Source: Schizochytrium sp. CCTCC M209059 (taxonomy: Eukaryota > Sar > Bigyra > Thraustochytrida > Thraustochytriidae). From it: a stretch of DNA of 26,326 nucleotides. This document shows positions 8,882 through 17,141 of this stretch, in pieces (positions within the stretch are counted from its first letter, which is position 1; each line of letters opens with the position of its first letter). Position numbers and translations under genes: made by a program. Location: the NCBI GenBank assembly GCA_000818945.1, contig KN805476.1, positions 15,902 to 42,227 on the forward strand. The letters are read 5' to 3'. A model generated the notes under the pieces. It had not been told where the DNA came from, did not search any database, and saw only the letters and a program-made list of their open reading frames with translations.

Positions 8882-9545
8882 TGATGGCTCCCTCTGGGCC
8901 TGTTTACTCCCACTGCTCGCGTGACGGCGACGGAGATCGCGTACAAGGTCGGTCTGCGGTTGTCTTCTTGTCGAGGTGGTCGTTAACCACCACCACCCCC
9001 ACCACCACCACCACCACCTGCCGAGGTCCGGCTCGACCTCAATCAGCGCCCGAGTACAGAGAGCAAGGGCGCACGTCAAGCGGGACGGCGAGAAGCGACT
9101 TTGGCTGGCACGCGCGCCGTTGAGACGGCGTCGCAGAAAGAGGTTGGTCTTTGTTCTGCGACAGGGATTTCTTGCTTGTGCCCGGTAGCCCGCCCGCGAC
9201 CTTTGTTTGCGTTGCGACAATCAAAATGAGAGGCCCCTTTGCGGCCTGTGGCAAGTCCGCAGAGCAGGGCCCTTTCTCCTTGAGCGCGCACGCGTGCAGC
9301 GTCCCCCCCGCCACCCCCGAAGCCCGGAGGTCGAGACAGCGACCGGGTTTGTCTCGCGCGCGCTGCGCTCTCTCGGAGTCCGCTGCGTAAAAAGGGGTTG
9401 CGCAAGATGTTGCGAATCGCACAGACACCCGAGAGTATACGATGGTGTCTACAATGGTCGGGGCAGCGGGAGACGAGCTGCTCGTAGTAAAGCGGGAATC
9501 GCGATCGTCGTTGCGCGGCGGCGCGGCGCGGCGCGACGCGACGCG
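8882..9545. other. Divergent intergenic region with a CCA repeat
   Basis: This separates the minus-strand RAD5-like gene from the plus-strand spliced micro-gene, so it probably carries two promoters. It holds a CCA repeat (8986-9018) in the presumed RAD5 leader and a run of GGCGC/GCGAC units (about 9518-9545) just before the micro-gene ATG. I see no other gene. Confidence 0.5.
8986..9018. repeat. CCA trinucleotide repeat
   Basis: An imperfect run of about eleven CCA units, interrupted once by CCCCC, lies 105-137 bases upstream of the RAD5-like start codon. Read through on the minus strand it gives a tryptophan run that is plainly not protein, which supports starting that gene at 8881. Confidence 0.9.
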
Positions 9546-10031
9546 ATGGATGAGGATCAGGTGGAGTTGCTGGCGGAATTGCGCGCGCTGCAGTTTACTG
9601 TCGACAAGATGTACGTGCCGGTGGAGGGAGGGGGGGGAACCTCACGATACACCTGGCAGGCGATGAGATGAAAAAACCCAGCAAGCAAGGTGACGTGGTG
9701 GGTGACGAAGCTGACTTAACTAACCGTGGCGACGAATAAAATGATCGAACGAATAACGAAACGAATGGTGGAGCAAACGCAGCGTGGTGGCGCTTCGCAA
9801 GCTGCGCGAAATGACAGAGCCCGGGGGCGGGTTCTATGAAGCGCAAAAGCGAGCAGCTGAGGTACGTGCAACGTGGACCTAATGATCCACAATTTAGATG
9901 CATTCATGGCTGACGGCGTAAAAATATTGGTGCAGTCGATGCGAATATGGGACACGCTCTTTCAGGCTGCGCGCGATGCTGAGGAGAACAAGGAGACAGG
10001 AGCTACAAACATGAACGACCAGGATGAATGA
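9546..10031 (+). CDS. Three-exon gene for a 79-residue helical protein
   Basis: The exons are 9546-9610, 9783-9861 and 9936-10031 (TGA at 10029). Joined, they give a 79-residue protein starting MDEDQVELLAELRALQFTVD, continuing VVALRKLREMTEPGGGFYEA and ending with a segment around SMRIWDTLFQAARDAEENKE. Both donors are GTACGT, both acceptors CAG, and CTGAC-type branch sites lie upstream of each acceptor. Phases match exactly, and each exon reads as amphipathic, acid-rich helix. An in-frame GAG acceptor nine bases upstream of exon 2 would add three residues. The protein looks like two helices linked by a Gly-rich turn, the size and layout of small complex subunits such as the Dad1/Dad2 proteins of the kinetochore DASH complex. 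That comparison is only by shape and memory. The start follows a GC-rich leader; no other ATG fits better. Confidence 0.55.
9611..9782 (+). other. Intron 1 of the 79-residue protein gene
   Basis: 172 nt, from GTACGTG to AAACGCAG. It contains CTGAC directly followed by TTAACTAAC (about 9711-9724), both good branch-site matches. It separates codon positions 2 and 3. Confidence 0.5.
9862..9935 (+). other. Intron 2 of the 79-residue protein gene
   Basis: 74 nt, from GTACGTG to TTGGTGCAG, with a CTGAC branch-like site at about 9910-9914. It falls between codons. Reading through it instead meets stop codons at once. Confidence 0.5.
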
Positions 10032-10524
10032 ATGATGAGCTCAGGTGACCAAAGCATCTGTAGCAGGGCAGGACAGGGCAGGACAGGAAAGGACAGGAAA
10101 GGACAGGAAAGGACAGGAAAGGATAAAATTTCTGCGGCAATGATGCCCGGCGTTCGCTGCTATGACGGAATTTCAAAGTTTGTCCGGGGCTGCTACTGCA
10201 ACCTGGTCCATATCGAAAGTTCAAGCCGGACATAAATTGTTCTGTGGACAGACACAACGAAAGCGCATGAGAACTAGTCCTTTTACGAAAGAGTTGTGTC
10301 TGATTTGTTATCTTATTGTGTGGACACACTTGTTTGTTTTTTCGACCTCGCCCATGTCCTTTCTTTGACGGGACGCACAGAGGTCGTTCTTGATGAGATG
10401 TGGCCTTTCAATTCTTATTTCCTCCCTTTTTTCTGGTTTATAAGTTGGAGCCAGAGCATAAGCAACGTAAGCTACGTGGAACGCACTGCACCAGAGCGCA
10501 TGATCCTTGCCGCTACGTGTTCTG
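10032..10524. other. Convergent intergenic region
   Basis: This lies between the 3' ends of the micro-gene and the coiled-coil gene. It carries a GGACAGGAAA minisatellite. I see no coding sequence of its own. Confidence 0.5.
10064..10123. repeat. GGACAGGAAA minisatellite
   Basis: Four exact 10-bp units (10081-10120) preceded by two diverged GGGCAGGACA units. The array lies 33 bases past the stop of the spliced micro-gene. Confidence 0.9.
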
Positions 10525-10863
10525 TCAGTTGTTTGCCGAAGAAGACGAAGAAGAAGTAGAAGCAGAACCAGAAGCAGAGGATGCCGATGATGGGCTTGCC
10601 TGTTCACCCTGCGCCTCGGCGGCTCTTCTTCGCGCGAGAATTTCTTCGACTTTGGCGTCAACTGCGCGCTGGGCGTCCATGATGGTGTTTGCGTGCTGCT
10701 TGACGGCGCTGCGAAGGCGCTGCTCGTTAAGCTGCTCTGTCTGGCGCATCTTTTTCTCCATTCTCGCCACCACTTGTTCGGCCTCGCGCACCTCTCTGCG
10801 CAGTGTCTCGAGCTCTGATCTGCGCATGGGCAGGGATGCCAGCGAGCGCATGGCGTTACCCAT
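10525..10863 (-). CDS. Small coiled-coil protein of unknown function
   Basis: The ATG at 10863 gives 112 residues; the frame is open further upstream but the extra sequence is not convincing. The N-terminus is MGNAMRSLASLPMRRSELE: Gly at position 2 followed by small and basic residues allows N-myristoylation, though the Ser usual at position 6 is at 7. Residues about 16-88 form a charged coiled coil with regular Leu, Val and Ala spacing (LETLRREVREAEQVVARMEK onwards). The C-terminal 25 residues are a Ser/Ala tail encoded by GAAGAAG-like repeats (10537-10575 on the plus strand). There is no membrane segment and no family I can name. The continuous heptad pattern argues for a real gene. It could be a membrane-tethered adaptor, but nothing in the sequence shows a partner. 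Confidence 0.6.
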   Translation of the reverse strand: MGNAMRSLASLPMRRSELETLRREVREAEQVVARMEKKMRQTEQLNEQRLRSAVKQHANTIMDAQRAVDAKVEEILARRRAAEAQGEQASPSSASSASGSASTSSSSSSANN

Positions 10864-11801
10864 CCTTTTCTCGCCCGCCAGCCCGCCCCCCGCCGCGCTG
10901 GCCCTCTTCGGCGAGCTCTGGTCGCACCGCTGCCGCCAATCACTATTTGGGTATACGTCGATCCCATTCCAAAACCATTCCAAAATTTCTTTTGCCAATG
11001 TTTGTACGTAGCGCGATGCTCGTATGAATTACGTCGATGCCATCGTATGAACCACGTTGATTGTGCTGTTCATATTTGCAAACATGGCAGGAGCTTTGTA
11101 CGTATACCTTTATGAGCATCCGATTTTTATCTATTGACCTCGATTGACGAAGCGAGGGCAAAAAGGAAAAATGAGAAGCATCGGCGTAACCATTTGCGCC
11201 GGTAAAAGAAAGGAAAGAATGAAAGACGACTGACCTCTGTGACCTCTGTGAAACTGGTTCTCATGCGAGTTCATTTTCGGATTCTTCTCTGTGGAGGTTC
11301 GCCCACGAGCGCCTGTGATCTTTTAGTTTCACAAATTCGTTCTTCCCGACCGAGCTCGAGCAAAACGCGTCTTTACTTACACGAGCAAGGAAGACCTCCT
11401 GACTGTAAAGGCGCGAAGGCAATGACGTGGTGCCTGCCTTGCCTTGCGAGTCCCATATCTGCGACGATGCTGCAGTCTCACATGAAACGCGAGTCACTTC
11501 TTCAAATGCTGCTTAAGACAATCGACTCTTCCCTGTCAGACAAGATCGCTCGCTTGCACACTCGCTCCACCTTATGCAAACTCGCAACGCAACAACGACA
11601 TCAATAACAACAACGACGCCTCTCGCCTTGCTCTGACGCGACGCCGCGCGGCTCGGTCGCACGCGTGGGCGGCTCGGTGGCTCAGTCGCTCAGCGCGCGC
11701 AAGCACGCAAGCAACGCTCGCGCGGGGCAGCGCAAGCAGCAGTTGCGCGGGCAGCAGAGAGCCGAGGGGCGCGAGAGCGAAAAGCGCCAACGTGGACCAC
11801 G
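10864..11801. other. Divergent intergenic region upstream of the SLY1 gene
   Basis: About 940 bases with no recognisable gene. It is AT-richer near 10970-11130. It contains a doubled GACCTCTGTG motif (11232-11250) and, near the SLY1 start, a CAA-rich then GCGC-rich leader (11585-11800). A 122-codon open frame beginning at a GTG (11239) has a random-looking composition and was not accepted. Promoters for both flanking genes must lie here. Confidence 0.5.
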
Positions 11802-13820
11802 ATGAACGTGCGCGCCAAGCAGCTGAGCGCCGTGGAGCGAATGCTCCGGCTGGAGTCGCCGATGGGAGGCGGGGCAGCAAACGGCAGCGCAGCCAGTGGC
11901 GGCACCGGCGCAGGCCCGAACCTGAGTCAGCAGTGGAAGGTGCTCATCTACGATGCTGCTTGCAGGGACATCATCTCGCCGCTCATGACGGTGGGCAAGC
12001 TCCGTGAGAACGGCGTGACATTACACATGCTCTTGGAGAGTCCGCGAGAAAGCATCCCCGAGGTTCCGGCCGTGTACTTTTTTGAGCCCACAGAGGCCAA
12101 CATCCAGCGCTTTGTCCAAGATTGCGAGAAGCAGCTCTACGATGCTGCATATCTGAACTTTAGCTCGCCCATTTCAAAGTCGCTCATGGACTTGCTAGCA
12201 CGGCGACTTGTAGAGATCAACGCCGTCGGGCGTGTCGCCAAAGTTTACGACCAGTACTTGGGCTTTGTCTCGCTGGAGCCGCATCTTTTTTCGCTGAACC
12301 TGCGCGATTCCTTTGTCAAATACAACAGCCCGGCGCTGCCGGACACGGCAATTGAAGAAAGCATGCGGTCAATGGCGACGGGTGCTCTTTCGCTCGTGGC
12401 TACCCTGGGCGCCGTGCCGATTATTCGGTGTCCGCCTGGGGGCCCAGCCGAAATGGTTGCGCGACAGGTGAACGAGAAGTTACAAAACCTTTTACAAAAC
12501 CAGGCTGGTTTCTTGTCACAAAATGCGGGGCGCGGGGTACTTGAGCAGCGACCCATGCTTCTCATTGTGGACCGTAGCGTCGACCTGGGGGGCCCGCTCC
12601 TGCACACTGCGGGATACCAGAACCTCGTTGATGATGTCTTGGACTTTGGACTCAATCGCGTGCGCATCCCCGAGGCCTCCGGGGCCGAGGGCGGCAACAA
12701 CGCTGGTGCCAGCGGCGCCGGGGCCAATAAGAGCAACGGTAAGGTGGTGACGCTTGATAAGGACACGGACAGCTTTTGGGCCGAGTATGCAGGGTCGATG
12801 ATCTCTACGGCCGTGGAGACGCACAAGCAGGAGCTGGCGAGCGCCAAACAGCAGGAGGAGCGCATCAAGCAGCAGACGGGACGCGACCTGTCCTCGTTCA
12901 AGGACGCAGAGGACAGCGGCACTTCATCGCTGCTCGGCATTGTGCAGTCGCTTCCTGAGCTTAATAAGAAAAAGGAAACCCAGCTCAAGCATGGCGAGGT
13001 GTTGGTTGCGACCATGGGTGTAGTCTCGCGACGCAAGCTGCACATGTTTGTAGAGCCGGAGGAGCAAATGGTATTCTCCCAGTACGCAGACAAGAAGGCC
13101 GTCCTGCAGCTGGCCTCGGACGCGCAGTTGTCATTGGAAGACAAAATTCGCTTCCTTGCGGTTTATATTCTTTACACGTCGCCCTCTCAGCAAGACGTTG
13201 ACGAAGTGAAGCAGGCAATGGTCGCTGCTGCCGAAGCAGAGTCGCTCGACCAGACCAGACGCGATGAGCTTTTGCGAGCCCTCGAGTACGTTCGCAAGAT
13301 TCTCTCCTTGACGCGCTTTGGTGCTGGCGGTGGCGACGCGGGCGCGTCCACGTCGGCCCAGACTGGCGGTGGTGGGCTCTGGGACATTGCCAGCCTCACA
13401 AAGACGGCCCTGCACAACGCCAGCCGCCAGGTCAAGAGCATGGTGGCCGACAACAAAGTCATGGCGGCCGTCCGCCTGATGGACCTTGCCTGCCGTGAAG
13501 CGACGTCAGAGGCGCAGATTGCCGAACAAGATGCCCAGCTCTTGTACCTCGACCCGAAGGTCAAGGGCGAGGTTGCTTCGCATGCCAGGATACGCGCAGG
13601 CTTCAACCGAGGTGTGCTCTTTGTTGTGGGGGGAGGCTGTTTTGCTGAGTACAACAATCTCCAAGACTATGCCATGGGCAAGCTCTCCGTCAAGTCTACC
13701 CTGCCTCTTGGCGTCTCGAGTTCTTCGAGCAATCGCACGCAGAAAACTTACATTTATGGCTGTTCTGAGCTCGTCAATGCTTCTCGCTTTATGCAGCAGC
13801 TGGCCAAATGCATTAGCTAG
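11802..13820 (+). CDS. SLY1: SLY1/SCFD1, Sec1/Munc18 family protein of ER-Golgi fusion
   Basis: Binds the syntaxin-5-type SNARE (Sed5) and promotes SNARE assembly for ER-Golgi and intra-Golgi vesicle fusion; cytosolic and peripheral on membranes. It has 672 residues, near the 640-670 usual for the family. The N-terminus (KQLSAVERMLRLE) and the following WKVLIYDAACRDIISPLMTV, GVTLHMLLESPRESIPEVPA and VYFFEPTEANIQRF are the SLY1 signature of domain 1. LLIVDRSVDLGGPLLHTAGYQ is the Sec1 domain 2/3 core. FVVGGGCFAEYNNLQDYA and the closing IYGCSELVNASRFMQQL are the usual C-terminal block. A Gly/Ala/Asn-rich insert (about residues 288-306) and a Gly/Ser insert near 508-523 are low-complexity loops. 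The single exon starts at the first ATG after a GC-rich leader. VPS45, VPS33 and Munc18 are less similar at the N-terminus. Confidence 0.95.
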   Translation: MNVRAKQLSAVERMLRLESPMGGGAANGSAASGGTGAGPNLSQQWKVLIYDAACRDIISPLMTVGKLRENGVTLHMLLESPRESIPEVPAVYFFEPTEANIQRFVQDCEKQLYDAAYLNFSSPISKSLMDLLARRLVEINAVGRVAKVYDQYLGFVSLEPHLFSLNLRDSFVKYNSPALPDTAIEESMRSMATGALSLVATLGAVPIIRCPPGGPAEMVARQVNEKLQNLLQNQAGFLSQNAGRGVLEQRPMLLIVDRSVDLGGPLLHTAGYQNLVDDVLDFGLNRVRIPEASGAEGGNNAGASGAGANKSNGKVVTLDKDTDSFWAEYAGSMISTAVETHKQELASAKQQEERIKQQTGRDLSSFKDAEDSGTSSLLGIVQSLPELNKKKETQLKHGEVLVATMGVVSRRKLHMFVEPEEQMVFSQYADKKAVLQLASDAQLSLEDKIRFLAVYILYTSPSQQDVDEVKQAMVAAAEAESLDQTRRDELLRALEYVRKILSLTRFGAGGGDAGASTSAQTGGGGLWDIASLTKTALHNASRQVKSMVADNKVMAAVRLMDLACREATSEAQIAEQDAQLLYLDPKVKGEVASHARIRAGFNRGVLFVVGGGCFAEYNNLQDYAMGKLSVKSTLPLGVSSSSSNRTQKTYIYGCSELVNASRFMQQLAKCIS

Positions 13821-14308
13821 AAGAACATTTTAGTTTGGCCTTGTTGACATTTACGGATGATGCGGCGATCGATCTTTGCAGTACGTATCAAATCATTTTC
13901 ACCAGAGTGAGGGTGGCCTGGGTAGTAAGTACTACTGTCTGGGGCTGGCAAAAAAAGTGACTGATGTCTTCCATCTAATGAGTTGGATTCGGCGAGCTCA
14001 TGCGTGACGGACGGTCAACCAGTCAGTTCGTCGATTCATTGACGTTTGTCGATCGAGGGACAGGAAAATCTTCCGAACAAAACAGAATCTTGACTCGCAA
14101 CTTGAATAAAATTGTCTCAACGAGGTTAGCTCTGCACTGTAGGTGGACTAGGATTTTCTATCTTTTGTTGTGGGGGTGGGGGGTGGGCGGCTGGTGCACG
14201 CTTCTTTGCACATTTGTGCCAGCGCCACAGTGAAGAGCATCATACAGTAAGGTAAAAGCTTAAGAATTACCTCTTTTCTTTTTTCCATATTTTCCAGAGA
14301 TTACAAAG
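13821..14308. other. Convergent intergenic region
   Basis: This lies between the 3' ends of SLY1 (+) and the kelch gene (-). An AATAAA occurs on the plus strand at about 14104-14109, and a G-rich run at 14172-14194. No gene is seen. Confidence 0.55.
14172..14194 (+). other. G-rich tract, possible G-quadruplex
   Basis: Runs of five, six, three, two and two G are separated by single or double bases (GGGGGTGGGGGGTGGGCGGC, then TGG). Only three runs reach three G, so a stable four-tier quadruplex is not assured. It lies in the shared 3' flank of two convergent genes. Confidence 0.35.
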
Positions 14309-15394
14309 TTAGCCAAGCTCTTCTCTTTCAGCCTCGGCGCGCTGCTCCTCGAGAGAAAGCTCGATTGCACCTAAACCTTGGCCAACAAAGAGCTCGTCGA
14401 GAGCCCGATTGCCTCCCCATCCGCCATAGAGAATGATTTGGTCCGCAGCAAGAGAGATGCTCTGTCCGTACGAATCATCCGGACAATTTCCAAAGAATTG
14501 AGGCGAAAACCACTCGAGCTTTTCTGTATCGAGCGCGATGATGCGATCGGCCCGAATTGGCTTTTTGATGCGCTGGCCAATGCCATCAGAAGCTTCTGCG
14601 TCGAGGCGCTTCTGCTTGTCCTTGCGCAAAATAAAGCCACCCATGCAAATGAAATACTTGCCGAGCATACAGGAGGCCGCATACATGCGTGGCTCCACCA
14701 CGTCTCCTGCGATGCCAGGACGCGTCCAGACCATCGTCTCAATATCGAGCGACCAAACGTCGTTCAAATATCCGGGATAGCCTTCCTCATTCATTGAGGA
14801 TCCAGCAAAGACGATGATGCGGCCATCAAACGTGAGCTCCATGTTGTGGCCTTGTCGTGCGCTTGGTGGCTTTCCGGAAACCTGAGGCTCGATCCAAGTA
14901 CTTGTGGCAGTATCAAAAATCCACAAGTCATCGAAACACTCGGTTCCGTTCCATCCACCGTGAATTACAATTTTGTCGCCAACGAGCGTCTGCGCATGGT
15001 TAAAGCGCGGTCGGGGACCAGCATTTGTTGCCGTAACTTCAACCCAGCACCATGTGGTGGTGTCGAGGAAGAAGACTTCGTTGTGTAGCTTGCCGTTCGG
15101 TCCGCTGCCGCCAAAAATATACATGCGCTCTCCCACGACAGAGGCCCGGTGGCCATACCTTGCTGTTGGCGCACGTCCGCCCGTGCGAACTTTGTGCCAC
15201 GTGTTGGTCTCTAAGTCGAGCGCCATGGTGTCACTGTAGTAATCGAACTTGCCCTTGCCGCCATAGCAATGACCGCCAAAGAACAAGAGGTCACTGCCAA
15301 CCACGGCAGCGGCATGGCCACCTCGCGCGCTTACGCGGCGCCCTTCGGTTTGCGGCTTGCGCCATTTCAGCATGGCCTCCTCGGCGTCCTGCAT
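14309..15394 (-). CDS. Kelch-repeat beta-propeller protein
   Basis: 361 residues, almost all propeller. Six kelch repeats can be read from their R.GH..., hydrophobic-strand, GG and W-containing blades: RGGHAAAVVGSDLLFFGGHC (about 24-43), RYGHRASVVGERMYIFGGSG (79-98), RFNHAQTLVGDKIVIHGGWN (130-149), RQGHNMELTFDGRIIVFAGS (180-199), RMYAASCMLGKYFICMGGFI (236-255) and SYGQSISLAADQIILYGGWG (311-330). A basic insert (about 257-282) sits between the last two. There is no BTB, F-box or catalytic domain, so it is probably a protein-binding scaffold like Rab9 effector p40 or the Tea1 propeller. The partner and cell location cannot be told. The C-terminus is a short Glu-rich helix. The gene converges on SLY1 and diverges from the methyltransferase-Nudix gene. 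Confidence 0.9.
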   Translation of the reverse strand: MQDAEEAMLKWRKPQTEGRRVSARGGHAAAVVGSDLLFFGGHCYGGKGKFDYYSDTMALDLETNTWHKVRTGGRAPTARYGHRASVVGERMYIFGGSGPNGKLHNEVFFLDTTTWCWVEVTATNAGPRPRFNHAQTLVGDKIVIHGGWNGTECFDDLWIFDTATSTWIEPQVSGKPPSARQGHNMELTFDGRIIVFAGSSMNEEGYPGYLNDVWSLDIETMVWTRPGIAGDVVEPRMYAASCMLGKYFICMGGFILRKDKQKRLDAEASDGIGQRIKKPIRADRIIALDTEKLEWFSPQFFGNCPDDSYGQSISLAADQIILYGGWGGNRALDELFVGQGLGAIELSLEEQRAEAEREELG

Positions 15395-15523
15395 TTCGAC
15401 GTGCGCCTGCCTCGCTGGGCTGCGAGCTATGCAACTCGGTTTGCTCCTCGTTTGCCCTGAGAGTGAATCGAGGTCAAGAGCCTACCTAGCCTCTTGACGA
15501 CTATCGCGCACTTTCTCTGTGTA

Positions 15524-15570
<47 letters not shown>

Positions 15571-15757
15571 ATCCAAGGAAGGCAGACGCCTATGCTAACT
15601 CCAGCCAACTCCAACTGCTCAGCGCAGCTCAGCTCAGTCGAGTCGATCTTCAAAAAATAAGGTCTAACGGATCGATTCCAGGTTTTGCGCCACTTTTCAG
15701 GGGTCATGTCTCAACTGATCGAGCGCGCAACAAACGATCTTTACGCGTGCGCACGCC
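15395..15757. other. Divergent intergenic region with a GT repeat
   Basis: Holds the promoters of the kelch gene (-) and the methyltransferase-Nudix gene (+). It contains 18 GT units (15527-15562) and an imperfect CTCAGC/CAGCTC cluster at about 15617-15640. Confidence 0.5.
15527..15562. repeat. (GT)18 dinucleotide repeat
   Basis: 36 bases of uninterrupted GT, about 130 bases upstream of the kelch start codon and 195 bases upstream of the next gene. Such tracts can adopt Z-DNA; no function is shown here. Confidence 0.95.
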
Positions 15758-17141
15758 ATGGTCAACGACGCAGCAGCGACGGGCGTGGCCATCCTTGGGG
15801 CCGCGCTCGTTCTCGCGGCGGTGCGTATGCGACAACAATGTGACAATGATGAAGACTTGTAAGAAAAGGAAGGGAGGCGAAAGGAGAGGAAAGGAAAGGA
15901 GAGAAATGGGATGGAATGGAGAAAAAAAAGAAGAGGGAAAGGCGTGAAGCCCCCAAAACCTGCGCAGCTGACACGCGGTCGTGGTCGAGCGAAGGTTTGA
16001 CGCGTGGTTCTCCGCACGTGATCTCTTGGATGCAACGACAAGCTTGTCGTCACCTCATGCTGCGTCGCCGTACTCCACGGCGTCTCTTCGTGCGGCTGCG
16101 TGGAACTTGTGTCTCGTGGGTGACGACGGCGCACTTTCACCCCGCGTTGTGGACGTCGGGCCTGGATGTGGCGCGCGACTCCAGTGGCTACGTCAATACA
16201 ATTCTCAACTTGAAGCAAAGGGCATCTCCGTGGCAGGGATATGCGCAATGGAAAAGATGGGAAACGCGATGCAATCCTGGGACGCAGTTGCAACATGGTA
16301 CGGCCTGGGCCTCGCAGCCGCTCAAGATGAGCGCGCAGCTCGTCTCGTGGCGATCCATCGTCTTCTCAAGCCCGGAGGGCGATTCTTTGGTGAATTTCTC
16401 GTCTGCAAGGGACAGACGCGTTGGCAAGACGTCTACGAAAGTCGAGACGCGCTAAAAGCAGCCATGATGAAGGCCGGCTTTGTTGACCTGGTTCTGCTGC
16501 AATTACCGGAAAGCTGGAGCAATGCCGTGCGCCAGGCTTCTCCGCAAAGCATGGGCCATCGCGCAGCGTGGATTCGAGCGCTCGTGGTCCAGGATAAGGT
16601 GAGCGGCGTGCGCGTCTTTGGTCGGCGAAAAGGGGGCGAGGCTTCTTACAAGGCGCCACAAACACGATTGTTTGACAAAGATGGGGCTTATTTACGCGCA
16701 GGCTGCCTGTGCGTCCGCAAAGGATCAGCTAGAAACGGACTTCAGGTGCTGCTTGTACGACGGAGAAGCAAAGAAAATGGCAAGTGGTCGTTGCCGGGTG
16801 GCGGCCAGGAGCATGGCGAAGCCCCCGGAGACACGGCGAAACGCGAGGCATTTGAGGAAGCAGGCGTGGAAGGGACCCTTGGTCCGTGCCTGGGAAGCTT
16901 TACGAACACGAGCAAAAAGTCGAGCGGCAAGAAGACGCTAACGACGGCTTTTGTGATCTTTGAGTCGAGGTTTCTTGACGACGGCCTGTGGCCAGAATCA
17001 CTTTTGCGTGAGCGAAAATGGGTTTCTCTCGACCCTGATGCAGTGACCACCTTGCTGGACAAGGCGCACGACATGGAGATTGTTCGCGAAGGCGCGCGTC
17101 AGCTCGGTGCAGGCGCTGTTGTCTCTGCGTCATCCGACTGA
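15758..17141 (+). CDS. SAM-dependent methyltransferase fused to a DIPP-like Nudix hydrolase
   Basis: One open frame (15990-17141) joins two enzymes. First comes a class I methyltransferase with the SAM loop VVDVGPGCG (about 16145-16171), a WDAV strand and LLKPGGRFFGEFL. Then, from about 16690, a Nudix domain with a canonical box GGQEHGEAPGDTAKREAFEE, then AGV (about 16799-16870), followed by VEGTLGPCLGSF and RERKWV, closest in pattern to diphosphoinositol polyphosphate phosphohydrolases (NUDT3/Aps1). The 3' frame has no good ATG start. The best upstream exon begins at the ATG at 15758 and encodes a hydrophobic anchor (MVNDAAATGVAILGAALVLA). It joins from a GTGCGT donor at 15821 to an acceptor before 15990, in phase, with CTGAC as branch site. 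A GTAAGA donor at 15859 with an acceptor before 15995 also works. The spliced protein would have about 404 residues. Substrates of both halves are unknown. Confidence 0.75.

Noticed and set aside
8882..9220. Extending the RAD5-like protein by 113 residues to the upstream open-frame limit
   Set aside because: The extra part is an Arg-rich and poly-Trp translation of the CCA-repeat leader. The UBA-like domain begins right after the ATG at 8881.
11239..11607. 122-codon plus-strand frame upstream of SLY1
   Set aside because: It starts at GTG, has random-looking composition and no recognisable motif. An internal ATG exists but gives nothing better.
12245..13144. 299-codon frame antisense to SLY1
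   Set aside because: Ser/Arg-rich shadow of a clearly conserved gene, with no start context or domain.
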